Of a stretch of DNA of 64,000 bases, positions 17,279 to 25,026 are shown in pieces. The stretch is from Bin87 sp965207585 (lineage in GTDB: Bacteria > Chloroflexota > Dehalococcoidia > Lucifugimonadales > UBA3495). Made by a program: the position numbers and the translations under genes. The notes under the pieces are model-generated. The model saw nothing but the letters and a program-made list of their open reading frames with translations. It searched no databases and was not told the origin of the DNA. The stretch spans positions 2,232,001 to 2,296,000 of the forward strand of contig CBDBMT010000003.1 of assembly GCA_965207585.1 (NCBI GenBank), written 5' to 3'. Position 1 is the stretch's first letter. Every line of letters starts with the position of its first letter.

Positions 17279-17884
17279 ATGGCTCAAGCCGCTCCGGATC
17301 TCGACCCTGCCGACGTGGGCCCGCTGCTGGGCGGCCTCAGCGCGCCGCTGGCGGCGATCTCGACACGCGCCGGAGACGTCAGCAACGCGCAGATCGCCGT
17401 CGCCATCACTGCCGCGTCCATCGTTCCCCAGCGCCCCAGGCTGATCGTCCAGATCTACCACACCAACTACACCCACGGACTGATCTCGTCCAGCGGCGTC
17501 CTGGCAATCAACTTCCTGGAAACCTCCCAGCTACCGCTCATCTGGCAGCTGGGCATGCATTCTGGTCGCGACGGAGACAAGCTTGGGGGCGTGAGCTATG
17601 CCACCGGCGCAACGGGCAGCCCCCTGCTTGAGGGATGCTTCGGTTTCCTCGATTGCCGTGTGGTCAACGCCATGGACGGCGGCGACATGACTGCCTTCCT
17701 GGTTGAGGCGGTGGGCGCCCGGACCAACGGCGGCGAGCGGATGACCTGGAGGGAGGCCAGACCGCGACTGCCCCGCCGGTGGGCCGACGAATGGGACCGC
17801 AAGATCGCCGGGGAGATCGACGTTTCACTGAATACGATGGGCGCGATTGACCCGGCGGCGTGGTCAGGCCGCCTGGGTCCCTGA
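17279..17884 (+). CDS. Flavin reductase-like domain protein
   Basis: 201 residues. AQIAVAITAASIVPQRPRL and VLAINFLETSQLPLIWQLG correspond to the FMN-binding split-barrel of flavin reductases (family of HpaC and DIM6/NTAB), followed by GCFGFLDCRVVNAMDGGD. It would reduce FMN/FAD with NAD(P)H or act as a flavin-dependent oxidase; it could supply reduced flavin to the LLM enzyme elsewhere in the window, which is an inference. Starts 25 bases after the propeller gene. Confidence 0.85.
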   Translation: MAQAAPDLDPADVGPLLGGLSAPLAAISTRAGDVSNAQIAVAITAASIVPQRPRLIVQIYHTNYTHGLISSSGVLAINFLETSQLPLIWQLGMHSGRDGDKLGGVSYATGATGSPLLEGCFGFLDCRVVNAMDGGDMTAFLVEAVGARTNGGERMTWREARPRLPRRWADEWDRKIAGEIDVSLNTMGAIDPAAWSGRLGP

Positions 17885-17925
17885 AGCCGCTGGAATGCTA
17901 CAATGCGTTCATCGGAGCGCGCAAA

Positions 17926-18108
17926 ATGTTTGAGAAGATGTCGGAAATCCGGGCCAAGCGCCGGCAAAGGTGGCTCGACGAAGGCCGACGAGAGGGCCGC
18001 CGCCAGGAGCGTGAAACTTTGCGTAAAGAGCTGCGTCGACTGGGCGTGACGCTGCCGCAGGAAGCTATCGACTACCTGGACAGCCAGAGCGATGAGAGTG
18101 AGCGATAA
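17926..18108 (+). CDS. Small charged helical protein of unknown function
   Basis: 60 residues from MFEKMSEIRAK. The middle is almost entirely charged and helical (RREGRRQERETLRKELRRLG), suggesting a short coiled coil or nucleic-acid-binding helix, and the C-terminus is acidic. A TACAAT box lies at 17899, 27 bases upstream. The stop is followed one base later by the ATG of the PncC/NadD-like fusion, so the two may be coupled. I do not recognise a family. Confidence 0.55.
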   Translation: MFEKMSEIRAKRRQRWLDEGRREGRRQERETLRKELRRLGVTLPQEAIDYLDSQSDESER

Positions 18109-18109
18109 C

Positions 18110-19249
18110 ATGGACGCTGACGTAACAGATATTGTCACCCGCATCCACGACACGCCGCAGCAATCGGTACTCGCCGTGGCCGGCGCCGGGAACTACGCCC
18201 TCGCCTGGCTCCTCGGCGTCGGCGGAGCATCGCGCACCGTCCTGGAAACCCGGGTGCCGTACGGATACCTGGCGATGACCGACTTTCTCGGCGGGTACGC
18301 TCCCGAGCAGACTGTCTCCGCTGATACTGCACGACGGATGGCACGGGCAGCATGGGCCCGGGGCATGTCGCTGCGCGAACAGGACGCCCCCATCGTGGGG
18401 CTGGCGTGCACCGCCACCATCGCCACCGACCGCACCAAGCGTGGCGACCACCGTGCTTTCATTGCCACCTGGGACGACGACTCTGTGACCACCGATACCC
18501 TTGTCCTCGAAAAAGGTCTGCGGGACCGCGCCGGCGAAGAGGACGTGGTCAGCCGGCTGGTCATCGCGGCAATCGCACGAGCCTGCGGCGTGTCTGCGGA
18601 ACTCGAGTTGGGCCTGGTCTCGTCGGAGCGGCTGGTAACTGAAACTGCCCGACATGCCGACCCGGTGCAACGGCTGCTGGACTGCGACGCGCGTTGGGTC
18701 ACCGTCCATCCCGACGGCCGCATGGTCGTTGATGGGGACGCGCCTGGGGCCTTGCTCCCCGGCTCGTTCAACCCGCTGCATGTCGGTCATACCGAACTGG
18801 CGCATGTAGCGGGCGACGTGCTGGAGGCGCCGGTTACCTACGAACTTTCGGTGTCCAACGTGGATAAGCCGCTCCTGGCCGTCGCAGAGGTACACCGCCG
18901 CCTGGAGCAGTTCCAAGGCGCCGGCACAGTGGTGCTCACCCGGGCCGAGACCTTCGTCAAGAAATCTGAGCTGTTTCCCGGGTGCGGATTCGCCATCGGG
19001 TGGGATACGGTGACCCGGTTGATCCAACCCCGATACTACGGAGATTCTCAGACGGCGATGCTACAGGCCCTGGCGGGAATGTGGGGGCGCGGCAGCCGTT
19101 TCGCCGTGGGTGGGCGCACCGATGACGGCGGCGCCTTCCGGTCGCTGTCGGACGTCAATATCCCGGATGGGTTCCGTCCCATGTTCACGGAGATACCCGA
19201 GGCCGATTTCCGGCGCGATGTGTCTTCGACGGCGCTGCGGAGGGGCTGA
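18110..19249 (+). CDS. Fusion: CinA/PncC-like domain + NadD-like nucleotidyltransferase
   Basis: About 379 residues. Residues ~15-160 resemble the C-terminal domain of CinA/PncC (NMN deamidase): ASRTVLETRVPYGYLAMTDF, SADTARRMARAAWARG and VGLACTATIATDRTKRGDH. The region that holds the catalytic Ser in PncC (SCTGG) reads AVAGAGNYA, so deamidase activity is doubtful. Residues ~215-379 are a nucleotidyltransferase: GSFNPLHVGH is the (T/H)xGH motif and the protein ends in VSSTALRRG, matching the ISSTxIR motif of NadD-like enzymes. PncC and NadD act in sequence on NMN/NaMN, so the fusion suggests a role in NAD or a related nucleotide. Plants have a similar fused protein of unknown function, by recall. 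Confidence 0.82.
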   Translation: MDADVTDIVTRIHDTPQQSVLAVAGAGNYALAWLLGVGGASRTVLETRVPYGYLAMTDFLGGYAPEQTVSADTARRMARAAWARGMSLREQDAPIVGLACTATIATDRTKRGDHRAFIATWDDDSVTTDTLVLEKGLRDRAGEEDVVSRLVIAAIARACGVSAELELGLVSSERLVTETARHADPVQRLLDCDARWVTVHPDGRMVVDGDAPGALLPGSFNPLHVGHTELAHVAGDVLEAPVTYELSVSNVDKPLLAVAEVHRRLEQFQGAGTVVLTRAETFVKKSELFPGCGFAIGWDTVTRLIQPRYYGDSQTAMLQALAGMWGRGSRFAVGGRTDDGGAFRSLSDVNIPDGFRPMFTEIPEADFRRDVSSTALRRG

Positions 19250-19337
19250 TGCAATTGACGTCGCATAGAGCGATTGCTAGGATGCCTGCGGCGATTACAC
19301 TGGCACTGTCGGCTGTCCGGCGGCGTTTTCAACAAGA

Positions 19338-19592
19338 ATGAAGACCACATCCCACTTCGATAATGACGCATTGCGCGATCGGCCATATTTGAGCTTGGCC
19401 CTATGTATCGAGGCCCTGGATAATCAGATCCATAGAGAAGAACAAGCGGATGGCCGAATTCGCATTTGGGGTATAGTTACAGTACCCGGCGAGTCGAGGC
19501 GACGCATTCTGCGTGTGATTTTGCTTGAAGACAGGGAAACCGTGCATACCGCGTTCATCGACAGTGGTTTTACCAGACGGAGCATCAGATGA
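19338..19592 (+). CDS. DUF4258-like small protein, partner of DUF2283
   Basis: 84 residues: RPYLSLALCIEAL, QADGRIRIWGIVTVPGESR, then RVILLEDRETVHTAFIDSGF. I recall this pattern (RPYL, DGRIRYW, LRV..LEDGETVHNAFxD) from small proteins encoded just before DUF2283 genes. Its stop overlaps the next ATG by four bases. The arrangement is toxin-antitoxin-like; no activity is proven. No RBS is strong at this start. Confidence 0.65.
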   Translation: MKTTSHFDNDALRDRPYLSLALCIEALDNQIHREEQADGRIRIWGIVTVPGESRRRILRVILLEDRETVHTAFIDSGFTRRSIR

Positions 19593-19909
19593 AAGTGCGC
19601 TACTATCCTGAGACCGACAGCCTTTACATTGATCTGAAGGACGTCGCCAGCGTAGAATCGTACGAGGTTTGCGATGGTCTGGTGGTCGATCTCGACAGCG
19701 GCGGCGCAGCGGTAGGGCTGGAGATCGAGCACCTCTCCTACTTCACCATGAACTCCGGAGCGGAGATTGGACTGGAGATACACCGTCGTGACTCGACGGA
19801 CGCATCGTCCATCGCTGCGTTTGACCTTGACTTGGAGACACTTCGCAACTTTGTTGAAGGTCTGGCGATTCAGGAAACGGTTGACGACCTGGCCCGCCAG
19901 CTTGCATAG
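19589..19909 (+). CDS. DUF2283 family protein
   Basis: 106 residues. It begins MKVRYYPETDSLYIDLKD and continues GLVVDLDSGGAAVGLEIEH, which is the DUF2283 signature. The C-terminal third (about 40 residues) is an extension beyond the usual ~70-residue domain. DUF2283 proteins are often paired with DUF4258-like proteins and are proposed antitoxins. It ends 23 bases before nuoA but is probably not part of complex I. Confidence 0.85.
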   Translation: MKVRYYPETDSLYIDLKDVASVESYEVCDGLVVDLDSGGAAVGLEIEHLSYFTMNSGAEIGLEIHRRDSTDASSIAAFDLDLETLRNFVEGLAIQETVDDLARQLA

Positions 19910-19932
19910 CAGCTCAACCCGGTTTAATCCTC

Positions 19933-20349
19933 ATGGAATTTGCAGTTCCACTGCTCCAAACCTTCAACCCGGCCGACTACGCCGGCAACTGGTTGGCGGT
20001 GGTGATCGCCGTCGTCATCGCGCTGGCTGCCATCGGCGCAATGTTTGCGGGATCGCAGCTGCTGTCAGCGCGGCGTCGTTCGGCCGTCAAGCTGACGACC
20101 TACGAATGTGGGATACCACCGACGCCCTTTGCGTGGTCCAATATCAACATCCGCTTCTACATCTTCGCCATTCTGTTCCTGATATTCGACGTGGAAGCGG
20201 TATTCCTTTTCCCGTGGGCCGTGGTTTTCATACAGGAAAAAGCCGCCGGCAACCCGATTCCGTTCTACGCGATGCTGCTGTTCCTGGCGATGCTGTTCTT
20301 CGCCATCATCTACGGCTGGCGCAAGGGGGTCCTGGATTGGCAGAAGTAA
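19933..20349 (+). CDS. nuoA: NADH-quinone oxidoreductase subunit A
   Basis: 138 residues with three membrane helices. TTYECGIPPTPFAWSNINIR is the conserved NuoA loop with its Cys, and FLIFDVEAVFLFPWAV is the hallmark acidic helix. Membrane-arm subunit of complex I, first gene of the cluster. The nuoB frame opens before its stop. Confidence 0.96.
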   Translation: MEFAVPLLQTFNPADYAGNWLAVVIAVVIALAAIGAMFAGSQLLSARRRSAVKLTTYECGIPPTPFAWSNINIRFYIFAILFLIFDVEAVFLFPWAVVFIQEKAAGNPIPFYAMLLFLAMLFFAIIYGWRKGVLDWQK

Positions 20350-20405
20350 ACCCGTCCGCAGGGTCCGGCGGCCTCCCGGCGGATGAGAGGGTCTCCCCGC
20401 TGGCC

Positions 20406-20960
20406 ATGCCGCCCCGCGCCACCGAAATCGTCCTGGGCACCGGAAATCGGCCCGGCCCGAGTCTGCTGAACCAGGCAACCGACGGGCGCGTGCCCGGCGT
20501 CATTACGGCCACCACCGAGCAGCTGTTCGCCATGGCGCGCAAGTCATCGCTGTGGACGCTGAGCTTTGGACTGGCCTGCTGCGCCATCGAGATGATCTCC
20601 ACGTACATGGCCCACCACGATTTCGACCGCTTCGGCGTGGTGACCTGGCCGTCACCCCGGCAATCGGATGTCATGATCGTTGCCGGCACCGTGGTCAAGA
20701 AGATGGCTGAGCCCATCCGCTTGCTCTACGAGCAGATGCCGGAACCGAAATGGGTCATCGCCATGGGGAGTTGCGCCACCAACGGCGGCCCCTACTACCG
20801 ATCCTACTCCGTGGTCATGGGCGTCGACCACATCATCCCGGTGGACGTGTACGTGCCCGGTTGCCCGCCCCGTCCGGAAGCGCTGCTGTACGGCATACTG
20901 AAACTCCAGGAAAAGATCATGGCCGACGCAGGAGACGGCAGTGCCGCGGCCTCGGCGTAA
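20406..20960 (+). CDS. nuoB: NADH-quinone oxidoreductase subunit B
   Basis: 184 residues from the ATG at 20406. A TTG at 20337 is in frame, overlaps nuoA by 13 bases and is preceded by AAGGGGG, so the true protein may have 23 more residues. Ligands of the N2 [4Fe-4S] cluster are visible: FGLACCAIEM (adjacent Cys pair), GSCATNGG and PGCPPRPEAL. It passes electrons from the peripheral arm to quinone. Overlaps the GTG of nuoC. Confidence 0.95.
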   Translation: MPPRATEIVLGTGNRPGPSLLNQATDGRVPGVITATTEQLFAMARKSSLWTLSFGLACCAIEMISTYMAHHDFDRFGVVTWPSPRQSDVMIVAGTVVKKMAEPIRLLYEQMPEPKWVIAMGSCATNGGPYYRSYSVVMGVDHIIPVDVYVPGCPPRPEALLYGILKLQEKIMADAGDGSAAASA

Positions 20961-21471
20961 CGCCCCGGAGGCGGAAGCGGAGCCGCCGCCAGATCCCATC
21001 GAGCTGTTGACGCCGGCGCGGCGTGAAACCCTGGATCGCGCTGTGACGGTTCTGGCTGATTACTCCCCGGTACCCGGCGCTTTGGGCGACCTGCCGCAGG
21101 TGACCGTGCCCGCTGCCGACATCGATTCGGCGTGCGCTGCCTGCCGGGACGACGTTTCCCTGGATTGCCGAATGCTGCTGTGCCTGGCGTGCGTGGACTA
21201 CGAGGAGCGTTTCGAGCTGGTCTACTTTCTCCAGTCTTTGGCCCGGGAACAATCGCTGGTGGTGAAGACCGAAGTGTCCTACGACAGTCCCGTCCTGCCA
21301 TCGGTGTGTGCAGTCTGGCCGGCTGCGGACTGGTACGAGCGCGAGGCGCACGACCTGTTCGGTGTGGCGTTCGACGGTCATCCTGACCTGTCTCCCCTGC
21401 TCCTGTATCCGGAATTCGACGGGTTCCCCGGACGCAAATCCTACGACTTCTACGAGTACCGGGAGTTCTAG
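20941..21471 (+). CDS. nuoC: NADH-quinone oxidoreductase subunit C
   Basis: 176 residues from a GTG inside the end of nuoB. The signature WYEREAHDLFGVAFDGHPDL and the C-terminal LYPEFDGFPGRKSY identify the 30-kDa subunit. The N-terminal half (PRPRRNAPEAEAEP) is divergent and low-complexity. Structural subunit of the peripheral arm that binds NuoB and NuoD. Its last base is shared with the GTG of the next ORF. Confidence 0.94.
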   Translation: MPRPRRNAPEAEAEPPPDPIELLTPARRETLDRAVTVLADYSPVPGALGDLPQVTVPAADIDSACAACRDDVSLDCRMLLCLACVDYEERFELVYFLQSLAREQSLVVKTEVSYDSPVLPSVCAVWPAADWYEREAHDLFGVAFDGHPDLSPLLLYPEFDGFPGRKSYDFYEYREF

Positions 21472-21782
21472 TGACCGCTGCCCAGGAAATCGACCCCAAC
21501 GCGCCGGCGGAAGCGGCTCCTGTGGAGCTGATTGCTCGCGTGGTGCCTGACGGTGACCAATTTTTGGCCACGGTAGACGGTCTCGAACTACAGAGTAGCG
21601 GGCGCACCCGGGAAGCCGCCGAGAACGGGCTGGTACAGGCGGTTCGTGGATGGCTGGAGCGGCAGGACACGATCGGCCGCTTGGGTCAGGCTCTGGGGAT
21701 AGACGACTTGAACGAAAAAACTGAAATCGTGCTTAGGTTCGACGCTGACGAGCCTTCGGACGAGCAGTTGACCGGGGGCTGA
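21471..21782 (+). CDS. HicB-like small protein inside the nuo operon
   Basis: 103 residues from a GTG overlapping the nuoC stop. The centre, ELIARVVPDGDQFLATVDGL followed by GRTREAAENGLVQAVRGWL, has the beta-beta-beta-alpha rhythm of HicB/DUF1902-type partial RNase H folds. It lacks a DNA-binding tail. No HicA-like partner is adjacent; instead another HicB-like ORF follows two bases later. It is not a known complex I subunit; role unknown. Confidence 0.6.
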   Translation: MTAAQEIDPNAPAEAAPVELIARVVPDGDQFLATVDGLELQSSGRTREAAENGLVQAVRGWLERQDTIGRLGQALGIDDLNEKTEIVLRFDADEPSDEQLTGG

Positions 21783-21783
21783 C

Positions 21784-22086
21784 TTGGATCGCATCGTGTA
21801 CGAAATCGAAGCCATGCGGGTCGCTTCCGGTTGGGAAGCGCGGTGTCCGGAGCTTGAAGTGACGGCGTACGGAGACACCCAGGACGACGCCCGCACCGCG
21901 CTCCGGCGGCAGGTGTCGGACTACCTGGAAGACTGCGAGGAAATGGGCGTCCTGGAGGATGTGCTCATCGAAGCCGGCTTCTACGACAATGGAGAAGCCT
22001 GGATGAGCGCCCGCGTGGAGCCGCCACAGCCCAGCCTGCGTTTCATCGGCTCTCCGTTTCCTGAAGCCCGTGAACCGCAGGATTGA
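21784..22086 (+). CDS. HicB-like small protein inside the nuo operon (second copy type)
   Basis: 100 residues from a TTG. WEARCPELEVTAYGDTQDDA followed by RTALRRQVSDYLEDCEEMG is the HicB antitoxin-type pattern (ARxPELxVxxxGxTxxEA). The C-terminus VLIEAGFYDNGEAW is unlike the usual HTH. It shares fold type but little sequence with the preceding ORF, so the two are not a recent duplication. Lies 32 bases before nuoD on the same transcript. Confidence 0.62.
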   Translation: MDRIVYEIEAMRVASGWEARCPELEVTAYGDTQDDARTALRRQVSDYLEDCEEMGVLEDVLIEAGFYDNGEAWMSARVEPPQPSLRFIGSPFPEAREPQD

Positions 22087-22118
22087 ACGGCTCATCTTGG
22101 CTCGTGACCGGGTGAACC

Positions 22119-23270
22119 ATGGTTGAACCCACCGCAATTACGACTTCGGTATCCGACGGCGCCCGCGAGGGCACTCAGCCGGTGGAGATGCTGCTCAACA
22201 TGGGTCCGCAGCACCCGTCCACCCACGGCGTGTTCCGCATGGTGCTCTGGGTGGACGGCGAGAAGGTGGTCGACGTCGAGCCGCACATCGGTTACCTGCA
22301 CCGGGGATCCGAAAAGCTGTGTGAAGGCGAGCAGTACCACCAGGTGGTCACCCTGTTCGACCGGCTCGATTACATCGGCAACTTCAACAACGAGCTGGCG
22401 TACTGCATGGCCGTCGAGAAGCTGATGGGCCTGGAGGTGCCGGAGCGGGCGGAATACATCCGCGTGATCCTTTGCGAGTTGAACCGCATCGCCAGCCACC
22501 TGCTGTACGTGGGCACCATGGGCCTGGACGCCGGGGCCATGACCCCCGTGATGTTCTCCTTCCGCGGCCGGGAGCGGGTGCAGGCGCTTTTTGAAGCCGT
22601 GTCCGGCGCGCGCATGATGCACAACTATTTCCGCATCGGCGGCCTCAAGGAGGACGTCCCGGATAATTTCCGGCAATTGGTAGACGAGTTGATGCCGCTG
22701 CTTCGGGAGGACGTGGAGCAGAGCGACCGAATACTGACCTTCAACGAGATATTTCTGTCTCGCCTCAAGGATGTCAGCCCGATCAGCGCCGACGAAGCCA
22801 TCGCCCTGGGCCTCACCGGCCCGCTGCTGCGAGCGTGCGGATACGAGTACGACGTGCGCAAGGCGCGGCCCTATTCCATCTACGACCGGTTCGACTTTGA
22901 GGTTCCAGTGGGACTGGACGGCGACTGCTGGGACCGGCACTGGGTGCGGGTTCAGGAGATGTACCAGTCCCTGCGGATCGTGGAGCAGGCGATGGAGCAG
23001 CTGCCCGAAGGGCCGGTGGCGTCGTCGCTGGGCCGCCGCCTGATCCGCCCGGCCGCCGGTGAAGTCTACCTCCGCGCCGAGAACCCCAGGGGCGAGATCG
23101 GCGTATACCTGGTCAGCGACGGAACCGATAAGCCTTACCGGCTCAAGGTGCGTCCGCCGTCCTTCTGCAACCTCTCGGCGCTGCGCCGGCTGCTCGTAGA
23201 TACTTGGCTGGCGGACAGCGTGGTGGTGCTCGGTTCGCTGGACATCGTGCTGGGCGAGGTGGACCGGTGA
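22119..23270 (+). CDS. nuoD: NADH-quinone oxidoreductase subunit D
   Basis: 383 residues. NMGPQHPSTHGVFRM and VEPHIGYLHRGSEKLCEG are the quinone-site blocks, FNNELAYCMAVEKL, RVILCELNRIASHL and GLDAGAMTPVMFSF follow, and the end carries LRRLLVDTWLADSVVVLGS with LGEVDR. This 49-kDa subunit forms the quinone cavity with NuoB. The cytosine-rich hydrogenase-type ligands are absent as expected. Its stop overlaps the GTG start of nuoH (GTGA). Confidence 0.96.
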   Translation: MVEPTAITTSVSDGAREGTQPVEMLLNMGPQHPSTHGVFRMVLWVDGEKVVDVEPHIGYLHRGSEKLCEGEQYHQVVTLFDRLDYIGNFNNELAYCMAVEKLMGLEVPERAEYIRVILCELNRIASHLLYVGTMGLDAGAMTPVMFSFRGRERVQALFEAVSGARMMHNYFRIGGLKEDVPDNFRQLVDELMPLLREDVEQSDRILTFNEIFLSRLKDVSPISADEAIALGLTGPLLRACGYEYDVRKARPYSIYDRFDFEVPVGLDGDCWDRHWVRVQEMYQSLRIVEQAMEQLPEGPVASSLGRRLIRPAAGEVYLRAENPRGEIGVYLVSDGTDKPYRLKVRPPSFCNLSALRRLLVDTWLADSVVVLGSLDIVLGEVDR

Positions 23271-24376
23271 GTTTCCTCATCAGTCTGGCCTGGAGCGCGT
23301 TGGGCCTGGCGATCATGTTCGCCGTCCTGTCGGTGGTCGTCCTGTCCATGGTCTGGCTCGAGCGCAAGGCCCTGGGCCGTCTGCAACTGCGCTACGGGCC
23401 GACCCGCACCGGTCTGTTCGGATTGATGCAGCCCATCGCCGACGCGGTGAAGCTGATCATCAAGGAGGATATCATCCCCGACGATTCTGAAAAGGCGATC
23501 TTCTGGATCGCCCCGGTCATCGTCGTGGTGTCGGCCTTCGTTATCTGGGTGACCATACCCGGCGGCGACAGCGTGGTGATCCGCCACCTGCCCCTGGGGT
23601 TGTTTTACATCATCGCCTTTGCGGTGATCGGGATCCTGGGGTTGGTGCTGGCCGGCTGGGGTTCGGCCAACAAGTACGGCATCATGGGCGGGTTGCGGTC
23701 GGCCGCGCAGCTGATTTCCTACGAGATACCGGTGGTGCTGGTGGCCGCCGCGGTGGCGATCCTGGCCCAATCCCTGGACATGCGGGAAATCGTGTCGCAG
23801 CAGTCGACCTACCCCTACCTGGTGGTGCTGCCCCTGGGCTTCGTGGTGTTCTTCATCGCCGGGCTGGCCGAAGTGGGGCGCACGCCCTTCGACATCTATC
23901 ACGCCGAGAGCGAGGTGGTGGGTGGCCCGTTTGTTGAATACAGCGGCGCCCACTGGTCGGTGTTCTTCCTGGCGGAGTACATCAACACCTTTGCCATCGC
24001 CGCGTTGACGACCCTCCTGTTCCTTGGCGGCTGGGGCGGCCCCGCCCTTCCCGATGTGGTGTGGTTCCTGCTCAAAACCTACGCCGTGGTGTTGGTGGTG
24101 TTCTGGGTGCGGGGAACCTTCCCGCGCCTCCGCATCGACCAGCTGATGGCGTTCGCCTGGAAGGTGATGGTACCGTTGTCGTTCTACACTGTCATCATTG
24201 CCGCCGTGTACCGCTTCTACGAACTGCCCTGGTGGAGCCTGACCATCATGTCCGCGGTCGGTCTGGCGGTTGCGGGGTGGATCATCTACCGGCGCATGAC
24301 CGGGCCGGCCCGCCGGGTCGCCGAAGTGCAGCGGCAACTCGCCGCCCGCCGTGCGGCAACCGGAGCACGCACCTGA
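23267..24376 (+). CDS. nuoH: NADH-quinone oxidoreductase subunit H
   Basis: 369 residues from the GTG at 23267, which overlaps the nuoD stop; the longer frame upstream is only nuoD read in another phase. MVWLERKALGRLQLRYGPTR and GLMQPIADAVKLIIKEDI are the first conserved loops, GLAEVGRTPFDIYHAESEVV is the quinone-channel loop rich in Glu, and RGTFPRLRIDQLMAFAWKVM is the last. About eight membrane helices. It anchors the peripheral arm and links quinone reduction to pumping. Confidence 0.96.
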   Translation: MSFLISLAWSALGLAIMFAVLSVVVLSMVWLERKALGRLQLRYGPTRTGLFGLMQPIADAVKLIIKEDIIPDDSEKAIFWIAPVIVVVSAFVIWVTIPGGDSVVIRHLPLGLFYIIAFAVIGILGLVLAGWGSANKYGIMGGLRSAAQLISYEIPVVLVAAAVAILAQSLDMREIVSQQSTYPYLVVLPLGFVVFFIAGLAEVGRTPFDIYHAESEVVGGPFVEYSGAHWSVFFLAEYINTFAIAALTTLLFLGGWGGPALPDVVWFLLKTYAVVLVVFWVRGTFPRLRIDQLMAFAWKVMVPLSFYTVIIAAVYRFYELPWWSLTIMSAVGLAVAGWIIYRRMTGPARRVAEVQRQLAARRAATGART

Positions 24377-24423
24377 CCGCGTATGCTGGTATCATATCGA
24401 TACCGCAACCCGGGGATCCTTCC

Positions 24424-25026
24424 ATGGTAACCAACACCCGCAAAATCACCGTCGACGAGTTCTGGGAGATGGCCAGCGATCCTGGTCACCGTTATGAACT
24501 GGTGGATGGAGAATTGATAGACATGGACGGAGCGCCGCCCCACGGCAAAGTCACCGGCGAAATCTATTTGCTAATCCGGCTCCATCTCAGAGCAACAGGC
24601 TTGCCGCTGGAGGTAGGCGTCTCAACCGGGTTCAGAATGGATCCCTACACGCTGCGCTTCCCCGACGTGCAGGTAACAACCGAGGAGCGCATGGCAGCCT
24701 ACGACGAATCGGCAGGCGGCTGGCCCCACTTCGCGCCGGACGTGGCGATTGAGGTGGTGTCTGCCAGCAACACGCCGTCAGAGTTGGCCCGCAAAGCCGA
24801 GGAATATTTCGCCAACGGCACGCAAGCGATGTGGATTGCAGATCCTGGCCCGCGCACGGTGGTCATCCGACGCCCAGGTGCCGCTGATGTGATATTTGGA
24901 GCGGGTGATGCGCTCACCGGAGAGCCGGAAATACCCGGCTTTTCCTGCGCTGTGGTCGATATATTTGCGGTGCTGGACCACCGGTCTCCGCCGGCAACTG
25001 ATGCCGCCGAAAGTGGGAGGCCATGA
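24424..25026 (+). CDS. Uma2-family (DUF820) putative nuclease
   Basis: 200 residues. YELVDGELIDMDGAPPHGKV is the N-terminal signature, FPDVQVTTEERM and PDVAIEVVSASNTPSELARK contain the PD-(D/E)XK-type acidic residues (Asp in PDV, Glu-Val in IEVVS), and QAMWIADPGPRTVVI follows. DUF820 proteins are a restriction-endonuclease-fold family of unknown role, abundant in cyanobacteria and Chloroflexi. It sits between nuoH and nuoI and overlaps the next Uma2 gene by four bases. Confidence 0.86.
   Translation: MVTNTRKITVDEFWEMASDPGHRYELVDGELIDMDGAPPHGKVTGEIYLLIRLHLRATGLPLEVGVSTGFRMDPYTLRFPDVQVTTEERMAAYDESAGGWPHFAPDVAIEVVSASNTPSELARKAEEYFANGTQAMWIADPGPRTVVIRRPGAADVIFGAGDALTGEPEIPGFSCAVVDIFAVLDHRSPPATDAAESGRP

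Noticed and set aside
19767..20405. Long upstream extension of the nuoB frame
   Set aside because: It crosses DUF2283 and nuoA in another phase; real nuoB starts at 20406 or 20337.
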